From positions 124,001-188,000 of the forward strand of contig NZ_LMSG01000018.1 of the NCBI RefSeq assembly GCF_001428335.1: a DNA stretch of 64,000 bases. Direction: 5' to 3'. The notes beneath the pieces are model-generated. The model was not told where the DNA came from. It searched no databases and saw only the letters and a program-made list of their open reading frames with translations. Of the stretch, positions 46,629-54,296 are shown one piece after another; positions within the stretch are counted from its first letter, which is position 1, and every line of letters starts with the position of its first letter. Origin of the DNA: Arthrobacter sp. Soil762. GTDB lineage: Bacteria; Actinomycetota; Actinomycetes; Actinomycetales; Micrococcaceae. Made by a program: the position numbers and the translations under genes.

Positions 46629-46668
46629 CGAACGTTTCGATACTAGAGACAAACGTTTCGATGTGCAA
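46629..46668 (-). promoter_or_regulatory. Operon B promoter with two AAACGTTTCG operators
   Basis: On the minus strand -35 TTGCAC (46668-46663) and -10 TAGTAT (46645-46640) are 17 bp apart. Operator cores are CGAACGTTTCG (46629-46639), just after the -10, and AAACGTTTCG (46651-46660), inside the spacer. Binding at either would block RNA polymerase. A further related half-site GCGAAACGATTGCG lies at 46615-46628. Confidence 0.75.
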
Positions 46669-46754
46669 TGGATCACAGGAAAAAGGTTGGGATCTTTGTT
46701 GGCGCTATTCCGGGCCGCTAGGTAGCGGCCGGAAAAGCCGGTTCGCGCGGGCTT

Positions 46755-47759
46755 CTAGAAGGCCGGCTTCGGGCCGGTGGAGGCGCGATATTCGATCGTG
46801 GGTACCAGCCGGACAACCGAGGGCTCGGCCAATTTGTCGGTGATTCTCTTGGTCAACAATTCGGCTGCTGTGGTGCCTACCTGAAAGGCGGGTTGGCGGA
46901 CGGTGGTGAGCTGGGGTTGGAACAGGTCCGCGTAAGCGAAACCGTCAAAAGTGGCGAAAGCGATGTCCTCGGGCATCCGCAGCCCCCGCTGTTGGATGCG
47001 CCTGAGTGCGGCTGCGGCCAGGACGGTGCTGCAGGCTATCACTGCGGTAGGCGGCCGGGCCGAGGAGAGCGCATCCTGGATCCCGGCGTCGGTCTCTGCA
47101 GGGGCGGCCGCAATGACAGCCAACTGGTCCGACGGCGCGATGCCGGCGGCAGCCATGGCTTTGGTGAATTCATCGTGCCGTTCCTGCAGGGTGGCAACCC
47201 GGGTGTCGCCGGCGACCAGTAGGATCCGGCGATGGCCCTGCGACACCAAGTGCTCCACCAGCTCCCGGATCGGGCCGCGGTTTTCAACCCCCACCTGGTC
47301 ATAGGGGTCATCGGACAACCGGTCCATCAGTACCAGCGGAGTGTCCTGACTGGCGAAGTCTGCGAGGGCTTCGGCGCCGGAACCGGCGGCACGGGCCAGG
47401 ATTATGCCGTCCACCCGGCGCTCAAGGAGGGTCTGGACGGCACGTGCCTCACGGTCCGGATCTTCAGCCGAATTGGCCAGGAGAAGGGTGATCCCCTGGT
47501 GGGCGGCGGTTTCTTCGACGCCACGTATCATCTCGGCGAAGGCCGGCTCCCCGCCGTCCGAAACGATGAGGCCGATGCTGTCCGTCCGGGAGCGCCGCAT
47601 GGCACGGGCCAAGGCGTCCTGCCGGTAGGAGGTTTCCTCGATGGCTTTCAGGACCCGCTGACGCGTCTCTTCGCCGACGTGCCTGGTTCCGTTCAGGACG
47701 TGCGAAACAGTGGAGATGGATACGCCGGCAAGCTTGGCCACTTTTACCATCGTCGTCAT
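46755..47759 (-). CDS. LacI family regulator 3, tandem paralogue of regulator 2
   Basis: A 334-residue LacI repressor with helix-turn-helix V-A-K-L-A-G-V-S-I-S-T-V-S-H-V-L-N, almost identical to regulator 2 through most of the sensor domain (F-A-T-F-D-G-F-A-Y-A-D-L-F; T-V-R-Q-P-A-F). ATG 47759 is preferred to an in-frame start at 47822 because the extension overlaps its own operator and lacks family similarity. It lies just upstream of operon B on the same strand, with about 155 bp between. It may respond to a different inducer but bind the same operators. Confidence 0.87.
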   Translation of the reverse strand: MTTMVKVAKLAGVSISTVSHVLNGTRHVGEETRQRVLKAIEETSYRQDALARAMRRSRTDSIGLIVSDGGEPAFAEMIRGVEETAAHQGITLLLANSAEDPDREARAVQTLLERRVDGIILARAAGSGAEALADFASQDTPLVLMDRLSDDPYDQVGVENRGPIRELVEHLVSQGHRRILLVAGDTRVATLQERHDEFTKAMAAAGIAPSDQLAVIAAAPAETDAGIQDALSSARPPTAVIACSTVLAAAALRRIQQRGLRMPEDIAFATFDGFAYADLFQPQLTTVRQPAFQVGTTAAELLTKRITDKLAEPSVVRLVPTIEYRASTGPKPAF

Positions 47760-47784
47760 CGTCGCCGCCCTTGGGGAATCGTTT

Positions 47785-47801
47785 ACGCGAACGTTTCGCG
47801 T
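47785..47801. promoter_or_regulatory. Operator of LacI regulator 3
   Basis: ACGCGAA-CGT-TTCGCGT is an inverted repeat with 7-bp arms, 26 bp upstream of the regulator 3 start. On the minus strand TAAACT at about 47819-47814 could be the -10, placing the operator at the start point. The core AACGTTTCG is the same as in the operon B promoter. Confidence 0.6.
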
Positions 47802-47843
47802 AGCCTCCGCCAGTTTACTCACGGCGTCCGGGAACGAGCGAAA

Positions 47844-47880
47844 GGCCCCGTTCCTCCTGGTGGAAAGGATGAACGGGGCC
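47844..47880. terminator. Hairpin terminator upstream of LacI regulator 3
   Basis: GGCCCCGTTC (47844-47853) pairs perfectly with GAACGGGGCC (47871-47880), with extra pairing in the loop. On the minus strand it is followed by TTTCGC. It would end transcription coming from the truncated hydrolase gene before regulator 3. Confidence 0.65.
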
Positions 47881-47890
47881 GGCCTCTGGG

Positions 47891-48127
47891 CTAGAAGATG
47901 TTGCTTTGCGTCACCACATCGTCGTTGCAGGTCAGGCCGTCGGCCGTCGTGAGGCCCATCCCCGGCAGATCCGGATAGATCCGCCGGTATCGCGTGTCGG
48001 GAAGGATGGCCTCGATCGCCGCCTCGATCTCGCGATGATCAACACCGGCGCCGTGCAACGCAACGAGCGGCACGCCGACGCCATGCTCGACGTAATGGAC
48101 CAGGACTTCGTTGATCCGGCACTCCAT
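47891..48127 (-). pseudogene. Truncated alpha/beta hydrolase (N-terminal fragment)
   Basis: A 78-codon ORF that encodes only the start of an alpha/beta hydrolase: strands V-L-V-H-Y-V-E-H-G and P-L-V-A-L-H-G-A-G-V-D-H-R, then Y-P-D-L-P-G-M-G. The oxyanion H-G motif is there, but the nucleophile elbow, acid and His are missing, since intact members have about 270 residues. The last residues (T-Q-S-N-I-F) depart from the family. Its promoter appears intact: TAGGGT (48139-48134) 6 nt before ATG 48127. It is most likely a deletion remnant. Confidence 0.7.
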
Positions 48128-48231
48128 ACCGACACCCTAATCGATGCCGACGACGCGAACCGTGCGGGGAATAGCCGGTTGAGGATCCCTTCCGTGCACT
48201 CGAGCCTGCCGCGAGGATGCTGGTCGCGAGC

Positions 48232-48654
48232 TCAGCGGGCGGTGTCCATCCGATCACGCGCGCAACTCACAACGGCGGACAGGTCGAGCCCGTAAGTCGG
48301 CCCTTCGTACTCCTCGAGTCGGGCCGCACCGCGCTCGAAGAGCCGGAGCGCGCCAACGCTGTTCCCCCGGGCGGCGTGGGTGAGCCCGACGCAGATCTGG
48401 GCAAGACCTTGCCAAAGGTTGCGTTCTTGGGCCGGCCCAGCTTTCCATCGGGCCTCAAGTACTTCGTGCGCGGCGAACGGCCGGCCCGCTTCCACCAAGC
48501 TCCGGGCCGAGACCAACGTCTCCGCCGGCGGCAGCGGCTCCTCGGAGACCGGCTCCACGCCAGAGCTTCCGTACGGCAGCGGCCGTCCAAGAGCGTCACG
48601 TGGCCGGGCCTGCCGCGGGCGCCTTGAAGCATCGCGATCCCTGTCGCCGGTCAT
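48232..48654 (-). CDS. DUF309 domain-containing protein
   Basis: A 140-residue protein. The DUF309 signature is F-A-A-H-E-V-L-E-A-R-W-K, followed by L-W-Q-G-L-A-Q and then N-S-V-G-A-L-R-L-F-E-R-G. Members are small helical proteins of unknown function, sometimes annotated as putative metal-dependent hydrolases because of the conserved H-E. The first 30 residues are Arg/Pro-rich and probably disordered. It is not in an obvious operon. The 202-bp stretch to its right (48655-48856) contains no feature I can support. Confidence 0.8.
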   Translation of the reverse strand: MTGDRDRDASRRPRQARPRDALGRPLPYGSSGVEPVSEEPLPPAETLVSARSLVEAGRPFAAHEVLEARWKAGPAQERNLWQGLAQICVGLTHAARGNSVGALRLFERGAARLEEYEGPTYGLDLSAVVSCARDRMDTAR

Positions 48655-48856
48655 TGCAGTTTCCGCTCTGAGCGTCCGTGGACCTTACTAACCTTCATCT
48701 GCCCAATGCTACGGCTCGGCCCTTCGAACATCCGTTCCACTGCAAAGGATGCCGTGGGGACGGCGGCCGCAAGTGAAGAAATGATCACCGCTGGTCGCGT
48801 CGCGGGGGTGATCCTGCGGAACCTCAACACAGGCTAATTGGGCCGATCGCCGGGTG

Positions 48857-49294
48857 TCAGTCTTTCTTCAGTTTCTCCGCGAGCATTACGAGGATTCCGC
48901 TGGGACCGCGGAGGTACGTGAGTTTGTAGACGTCACCGTAGGTCGCCACGCCGCGCAGCGGATGGCATCCGTGCTTCGCAGCTATCTCAAGGGCTTGGTC
49001 GATGTCGTCGACCGAGAAGGCCACGCGGTGCATGCCGATGTCGTTGGGCCGGGTTGGGTTCGTCTCGATGGCTTTGGGGTGGATGTATTCGAAGAGCTCC
49101 AGTTGACCCTGACCATCCGGGGTTTGGAGCATCGCAATTTTCGCGTGGTTGCCATCAAGCCCGACGGCAGTGTCGGCCCACTCGCCGCTGACGGTGTCAC
49201 GGCCGACGACCGTGAGCCCGAGATCGGTGAAAAAGGCGATTGTTGCTTCGAGGTCGCGAACGGCGATACCGACGTTCTCAAGTTTGATGGCCAT
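48857..49294 (-). CDS. VOC (glyoxalase/bleomycin-resistance) family protein
   Basis: A 145-residue protein with two beta-alpha-beta-beta-beta modules: I-K-L-E-N-V-G-I-A-V-R-D at the start and M-H-R-V-A-F-S-V-D-D-I at about residue 85. Metal-ligand positions include Glu in Q-L-E-L-F-E-Y and His88 of the second module. The length suits a single-domain glyoxalase, epimerase or drug-binding protein. ATG 49294 has TAGCTT (49306-49301) 6 nt upstream, so it is probably leaderless. Substrate unknown. Confidence 0.82.
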   Translation of the reverse strand: MAIKLENVGIAVRDLEATIAFFTDLGLTVVGRDTVSGEWADTAVGLDGNHAKIAMLQTPDGQGQLELFEYIHPKAIETNPTRPNDIGMHRVAFSVDDIDQALEIAAKHGCHPLRGVATYGDVYKLTYLRGPSGILVMLAEKLKKD

Positions 49295-49475
49295 GCGTTG
49301 AAGCTACCAAGGCGGACCGATTAGCTCCAGTGGCGAGCCGGGACTGGACTGAACAAGTTCCGGGACGATTGCCCCAGGCCGATGGGCTTACGGAACGATG
49401 AAGGCTCTTAGCTGCCGAAACGTCAATGAGCGAGGCGGCCTTGCTTGCCCTGCATCCTGTCGCCAAACTGAAACC

Positions 49476-50402
49476 ATGCAATGGTCCCCGGATCCTGATG
49501 CCCTGCGAGGCCGGGTTGCAGTTGTCGCAGGAGCGACCCGAGGCGCTGGACGCGGCATAGCCGCTGCTCTGGGTGAAGCCGGCGCGACGGTAATCTGCAC
49601 TGGACGCAGCAGTGCGGCGGGCAGAAGTAGGTCGGACTACGACCGGCCCGAGACCATTGAGGAGACGGCCGATCTGGTCACACAGCTTGGCGGCGCCGGA
49701 GTCGCCATCCAGGTCGATCATCTCGACTCCGGAGAGGTCCGAAGCTTGGCCCAGCGGATCCGAACTGAATATGGCGGTCTCGATGTGCTGGTCAACGACA
49801 TCTGGGGTGCTGAGGTCCTGAAAGGTGGCCCAGCCGAGTGGAACACCCCTGTCTGGGAGCACGACCTAGACAAAGGGCTGCGCATCCTGCGACTGGGCAT
49901 TGACACTCATCTGATCACCTCGCACCATCTGCTTCCGCTGCTAATCACCAAGCGTGGGGGTCTTCTCATTGAGGTCACCGATGGGACTACCAAATTCAAC
50001 GCCACTGAGTACCGGATCTCGGTGTTCTACGACCTGGCCAAGGTCGCGGTCAATCGGTTGGCCTTTTCTCAAGGCCACGAGCTGGCACCGCACGGAGTCA
50101 CGGCGATCGCCATCACGCCGGGATGGCTACGGTCGGAGATGATGCTCGATAGCTTCGGAGTCACCGAAACCAACTGGCGCGACGCTTTGGACCCCGGCCT
50201 GGTGGGCGGATACCCAGACGCCCCCGCAGGTTTCGCTTTCTCGGAGTCACCCCGCTATGTCGGTCGGGCCGTAGCTGCGGTGGCAGCGGACCCTGACCGC
50301 GCGAAATGGAATCAGCAGTCGGTCAGCTCGGCTCAACTTGCCAGAGAGTACGGATTCACCGATATAGATGGTTTGCAGCCCGATGGCTGGAGCGCGCACT
50401 AA
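49476..50402 (+). CDS. Short-chain dehydrogenase/reductase
   Basis: A 308-residue SDR. The cofactor loop is G-A-T-R-G-A-G-R-G-I near residue 22 and N-D-I-W-G replaces the common N-N-A-G. The active site region is Y-R-I-S-V-F-Y-D-L-A-K, where the Y-x-x-x-K is Y-D-L-A-K. ATG 49476 is chosen over 49398 because the extension is not SDR-like. Base composition is visibly less GC-rich than in the sugar operons, which hints at acquisition. The SDR faces the YegP-like gene (convergent). Substrate unknown. Confidence 0.82.
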   Translation: MQWSPDPDALRGRVAVVAGATRGAGRGIAAALGEAGATVICTGRSSAAGRSRSDYDRPETIEETADLVTQLGGAGVAIQVDHLDSGEVRSLAQRIRTEYGGLDVLVNDIWGAEVLKGGPAEWNTPVWEHDLDKGLRILRLGIDTHLITSHHLLPLLITKRGGLLIEVTDGTTKFNATEYRISVFYDLAKVAVNRLAFSQGHELAPHGVTAIAITPGWLRSEMMLDSFGVTETNWRDALDPGLVGGYPDAPAGFAFSESPRYVGRAVAAVAADPDRAKWNQQSVSSAQLAREYGFTDIDGLQPDGWSAH

Positions 50403-50454
50403 CCAGGTAGATTCCTTGACGCTGCCCGGGCCGGGTTGTTGGAGTCGAGAGCAG

Positions 50455-50781
50455 TTAAACTGCGCCGGCCCACCGAGGTCCGCTGGTGGCGCGGTGGATT
50501 TCCCGGGAACGTGTGTGAAGGTCAGCAGCCGGAATGCGCCGGACTTCACGAACCTGGACAGTGACGTCACGTGCCTCCGGCGGCGTGGCCCGCCTCTCTG
50601 TCGGGGAAACATCGGCAATCAGTCCCATGCCGGCGTACTCACGCACGGCGGCGATCCCGGCAACAGCTGCGGTCTTGTTGTCAAAGGCCTTGGACACTGC
50701 CATCACGGTGCCATCCGGCGCGGTCAGACGGAACCTGAAATACGACTCCGCGTCAACGAACAGTTCGAACATTCCGGCCAT
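50455..50781 (-). CDS. YegP/DUF1508 family protein
   Basis: A 108-residue protein with one DUF1508 repeat: F-E-L-F-V-D-A-E-S-Y-F-R-F-R-L-T-A-P-D-G and then A-V-A-G-I-A-A-V-R. The second half is basic and not a second full repeat, though many family members are tandem. ATG 50781 is set by a strong Shine-Dalgarno (GGGAGGA, 50794-50788). The family is small, cytosolic and of unknown function, possibly stress related. The gap to its right (50782-51026) holds the operon C terminator and nothing else I can see. Confidence 0.8.
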   Translation of the reverse strand: MAGMFELFVDAESYFRFRLTAPDGTVMAVSKAFDNKTAAVAGIAAVREYAGMGLIADVSPTERRATPPEARDVTVQVREVRRIPAADLHTRSREIHRATSGPRWAGAV

Positions 50782-50972
50782 AGCAAATCCTCCCGGTCTG
50801 CGGGATATCCGCCCCCGCGGCGTCGTTGCCACGGAGCAGAAACGGACGCGCCGTTGCGTCCCCTTCCCGCTGGTTTTGTCCTGCAATCCAAATGATGAGT
50901 TCATCGCGTGCTCAATGAGTCTCGCTCAAGACAGCCTGTGCCACAAGACCCACCGTTCGATCACCGACCCTG

Positions 50973-51005
50973 GAGAAGCCCGGGACGACCTTCCCGGGGC
51001 TTCTC
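50973..51005. terminator. Hairpin terminator at the end of operon C
   Basis: GAGAAGCC-CGGGA (50973-50985) pairs with TCCCG-GGGCTTCTC (50992-51005) around a 6-nt loop, with one bulged base. It lies 22 bp past the M24-like gene stop on the minus strand, so it probably ends operon C. Confidence 0.7.
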
Positions 51006-51026
51006 TATGCCGTCTAACGGCAGGCC

Positions 51027-52187
51027 CTACAGCTGCATCGTCACTGGCCGCTTGAGGCCGTTCACGGTGGCAGCGGGCCAGCGGTCATCCACCGTCAGGA
51101 CTTTGATGCCCGACTCGGTGAGCTGGACCGTGTCCTCGATCTTCACGCCGGGTCCCGACGGGTTCCAGGTGAACGGCTGGTTGAGGACGACGGTGTCGGT
51201 GGCTGCCGCGGTGACGCGCGGATCCCGCCCGGCATAGCCTGCCGGTCCGCCCTGGTGGTGCTGCTCCCACTGCTCGGCGCCGAAACCGTGGCGGACGTAG
51301 GCCGCCTTGATCTCGCCGAAGACGCGGTCCAGCCTGGCTCCGGGAACCGTTGCGTCGAAGATGTCCGCCTCCACGGCGGCGATCCGGGACTCGGCGTCGC
51401 GCTCTTCGGGGGTCCCGGCGTCGAACCTTACCCAGCGGGTGATGTTCGCGACCAGGCCGTCCCGGCGGGCGCACACTACGGCCATGGCGCGGCGGCCGAG
51501 CGGCGCGTGCGTGGCCAGCGGGTGGCGGAAGTCGCTCCGGGAGCTGCCGTTGCACAGGAGTACCAGAGGCTCCGCGCCCGCGCCAACCACGCGGCCGGCC
51601 AGGGCGGATACCAGTTCGAATTCGGTGGTGTCCGGCCGGGCGGTGGACAGCACATCGGTCATGATGCCGGCCAGTTCCGCGCTGAGGTGGGCGTAGCGGG
51701 CGGACTCGCCGGGCAGCAGGTGCTGCCGGGCAGCCCTCAGCTCGGTGGCCACCGAGGCCTCAGCCAGCGGGGTGCCGGAACCTTCTCCGGAAGAACGTCC
51801 GACGGCGGCGGCGGCCTCGTGGAGGTTCCCGTACCAAGGCGCGGTGTGGAGGGAGACACCGGCGGGGAGCTCCTCGGCCGCGATCCGCCCCGCCTCGTTG
51901 TTGAACGTCACCAGGTGGTCGCCGTCCTGGTCCACCAGCAGCGCGGCGATGGGGTCGCCGGCAAGGCTGATGTGGACGCGGCTGCCGTCCAGGTACCAGG
52001 CCAGGGCCGTGTGCGTGGTCAGCAGCAACGAGTCCTGCCCCTTGGCATCAAGAATGTCCAGTACACGGCGCCGCTTGATGGCACGGTCCGCGGTAGAGGC
52101 GGGCGGCGTGCGGCGGCCCTGGTCCGCAAAGGTTGCGGCTTCAGTCAGCTGCGACGGCGGCGTAGCAGCGGTGGTTGTCTGGCTCAT
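51027..52187 (-). CDS. Degenerate M24 (aminopeptidase P / creatinase-fold) protein
   Basis: A 386-residue protein with a creatinase-like N-terminal domain and a pita-bread C-terminal domain. The canonical M24 metal ligands are mostly missing. The S-D-I-T-R block reads A-N-I-T-R-W, the G-H-G-I-G block reads H-H-Q-G-G-P, and the I-E-P block reads W-N-P-S. Only the last Glu (V-K-I-E-D) is kept. So it is probably not a metallopeptidase, but a lyase- or hydrolase-like relative. ATG 52187 overlaps the stop of the Gfo/Idh-DUF6807 gene and has AGGGGGA upstream. Last gene of operon C. Confidence 0.8.
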   Translation of the reverse strand: MSQTTTAATPPSQLTEAATFADQGRRTPPASTADRAIKRRRVLDILDAKGQDSLLLTTHTALAWYLDGSRVHISLAGDPIAALLVDQDGDHLVTFNNEAGRIAAEELPAGVSLHTAPWYGNLHEAAAAVGRSSGEGSGTPLAEASVATELRAARQHLLPGESARYAHLSAELAGIMTDVLSTARPDTTEFELVSALAGRVVGAGAEPLVLLCNGSSRSDFRHPLATHAPLGRRAMAVVCARRDGLVANITRWVRFDAGTPEERDAESRIAAVEADIFDATVPGARLDRVFGEIKAAYVRHGFGAEQWEQHHQGGPAGYAGRDPRVTAAATDTVVLNQPFTWNPSGPGVKIEDTVQLTESGIKVLTVDDRWPAATVNGLKRPVTMQL

Positions 52188-54280
52188 GAGTTGTCCCCCT
52201 GTGTATTGATCAGTGTCTCGATGTCTTCCGAACCCAAAATCCCGTCGGCAATGAACACGGTCACGCTGCGGCGAACCGGGGTGCCGGGTTCGGCAATGAC
52301 CGGCGCGTCCCAGGCCAGCGACTGGCCGACTCCCGCGTATCCGTCCACGCGGACGAACCACGGGTCCGTTGAACCCGCCGCGGCCACGAACACGAGTGTG
52401 GCCGCGCCGCCGTCTGGACTGGCGCCGCTTTGGTGAGTGCCGCCGTCGAACGTTCCCGTGAACCCGCCAGACCAGGCGAGCCACGGTGCGACACTCCCGT
52501 GCGCGGCGGACTCACCCGCCCCCGAAGGCGTCCAGACGCGCGCCCCGGAACATTCGGGAAGGCGCCAGAAGAACCCGCCGTAACCGCCCCCAACACGGCC
52601 GTTGGAACCGGGGCTGCCCAGGCTCACCGGCTGGTTGCCGGCGGGGGAGAGCGAAAAGTCCAGGGTGAGGCGCCAGACGGAAGGTCCGACGGCGGCCCAC
52701 GTCCAGGTGCGCTGTTCGGTCAGGACGGGAGCGCCGTCGGGCCCGTTCCAGGCGAGGTTCTCGGTCAGCTTGCCGTCGGCTTGAGAAGGTTCGCCAGCGC
52801 GGACGATGCAGCCGTGGTCCGGGCGCCAGACGTACCCACCGGCGGCCCGGGTGTAGGTGCGGCCGCCCCAGAAGTTGACGCCGTCCACATCCTGGAGGGC
52901 CACCCCCACGCCCAGATGCCACACGTGGTCCAGCGGCTGGTGGTCCGTCACAACGGTCCCGGCCAGGGTGCGGACGGGGTGCAGGTACGGGCGGGGCGAC
53001 GAGACGGCGCGGACGCGGCTGCCGTCCTGATAGTCCGCCACGGGATGCCCGGCAAGGTCAAAGGTCCGGACCGGAGGCAGGCTACCGGCCCAGGGGACCC
53101 CCAGCTCGGCAAAGGTGGCCTGTGCCTTGGTGGCGCGTTCGATCAGCGCGGCAATGCCGTGGACCACCGGGTGGGCATCATCGCCGTCGCCCTCCCAGCT
53201 GACATGGCCGGCGTCGATTTCCCGGGGCGCGGGGGCGGTGCGGATGGCTTCCAACACACACATAAAAGCTCCGGCATCCGGCAGTGCACTGAGCAGGGCA
53301 GTGCCGGGCAGGGGAGTGCCGGGGGTCCGCGCAGCGAGCAGGTTCTCCAACAGATCGGTCCGGCCGAACGTCTCGCGGCGCTCGCCGTCCGCCGTCGTGA
53401 TGACCAGTTCGTCCTCGGTGTAGAAGAACGTGACGTCCCCTTTCGTCCCGTGGACCGTGATGGAAGGCCGCTGCTGTTCGGGGGCGCACAGCGTGAGCGC
53501 ACACAACAGGGTGGTCCCGGCAGCGGTGCGGACGCGGATCACCGAGGTGTCATCGCTCTGGGTGTCGTTGGCGCGGTAGAGGTCCGTTTCCACGGAGGCG
53601 ACGTCGGCCACCGTGTGGGCGCCGGCCATGTTCAGGGCGGTGGCCACGGCGTGCGCCAAGGCATTGGTGGCCACGCCGTCCACCACGTCGATGCCGTCCA
53701 GGCTGCGCTTTCCGGCCCACCGGGAACGCTTGAAGTAGCTTCTGGTCCTGACCCACATGCCGGTGGCGCTGAGTCCCAGCACGTCTCCGACGCCACCGGA
53801 TTCGATGGTGTTCCGGATTGCCGGCAGGGCCAGCGAGCCCAGGCTCTGGAACCCCACCTGAACGAGCCGGCCGGCGGATTCGGCAGCGGCCAGCACCTCC
53901 TGGAACTGGGCCATGGACGCCACCGGCGGCTTCTCCACGTATACGTCGGCACCGGCGGCAATGGCAGCCAGTGCAAGGGGAGCGTGCGTCTGGATGGGGG
54001 TGGCCAGGATGACCACGTCCGGGACCGGCCCGGCCGCCAGCAACTGGTCCAGGGTGTTGAAGACGGCCACGGACCCGGCGAGCGTGCCCGTTTCCGGCGG
54101 GTTGGGGTCAGCCACTGCCACAAGTTCCAGGACGCCGGCCTCCTCGAGCCTGGCGAGGTTGGCCAGGTGCGATTCGCCAAAGCCGTGCACGCCCACGAGG
54201 GCAATGCGCGGGAGGGTTGCCGGAACGTCACCTGCCGCTGCAGAGCTAGCGGATGCCGTGGGGGTGGATTGCTGAATCAT
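52184..54280 (-). CDS. Gfo/Idh/MocA oxidoreductase fused to DUF6807 (PmoA family) domain
   Basis: A 698-residue two-domain protein. Residues about 25-370 are a Gfo/Idh/MocA enzyme: I-A-L-V-G-V-H-G-F-G-E-S-H near the start and Y-V-E-K-P-P-V-A in the NAD domain. Residues about 410-690 match DUF6807 by pattern, with Y-L-H-P-V-R-T-L, H-V-W-H-L-G-V-G, W-R-P-D-H-G and W-F-V-R-V-D. DUF6807 is a beta-rich carbohydrate-active-like domain misnamed after methane monooxygenase. The fusion suggests both act on one substrate. ATG 54280 follows GAGGA. Middle gene of operon C. Confidence 0.85.
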   Translation of the reverse strand: MIQQSTPTASASSAAAGDVPATLPRIALVGVHGFGESHLANLARLEEAGVLELVAVADPNPPETGTLAGSVAVFNTLDQLLAAGPVPDVVILATPIQTHAPLALAAIAAGADVYVEKPPVASMAQFQEVLAAAESAGRLVQVGFQSLGSLALPAIRNTIESGGVGDVLGLSATGMWVRTRSYFKRSRWAGKRSLDGIDVVDGVATNALAHAVATALNMAGAHTVADVASVETDLYRANDTQSDDTSVIRVRTAAGTTLLCALTLCAPEQQRPSITVHGTKGDVTFFYTEDELVITTADGERRETFGRTDLLENLLAARTPGTPLPGTALLSALPDAGAFMCVLEAIRTAPAPREIDAGHVSWEGDGDDAHPVVHGIAALIERATKAQATFAELGVPWAGSLPPVRTFDLAGHPVADYQDGSRVRAVSSPRPYLHPVRTLAGTVVTDHQPLDHVWHLGVGVALQDVDGVNFWGGRTYTRAAGGYVWRPDHGCIVRAGEPSQADGKLTENLAWNGPDGAPVLTEQRTWTWAAVGPSVWRLTLDFSLSPAGNQPVSLGSPGSNGRVGGGYGGFFWRLPECSGARVWTPSGAGESAAHGSVAPWLAWSGGFTGTFDGGTHQSGASPDGGAATLVFVAAAGSTDPWFVRVDGYAGVGQSLAWDAPVIAEPGTPVRRSVTVFIADGILGSEDIETLINTQGDNS

Positions 54281-54296
54281 CAAGGGTCCTCGGTAG

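Noticed and set aside
47891..48127. A genuine small alpha/beta protein of 78 residues
   Set aside because: It carries only the first strands of the alpha/beta hydrolase fold and lacks the catalytic triad, so a remnant is more likely.
51027..52187. Annotation as an active Xaa-Pro aminopeptidase
   Set aside because: Most of the M24 metal ligands are replaced, so peptidase activity is not supported.
52184..54280. Methane monooxygenase subunit (PmoA) suggested by the family label
   Set aside because: The DUF6807 domain has no membrane helices or copper ligands of PmoA; the label is historical.
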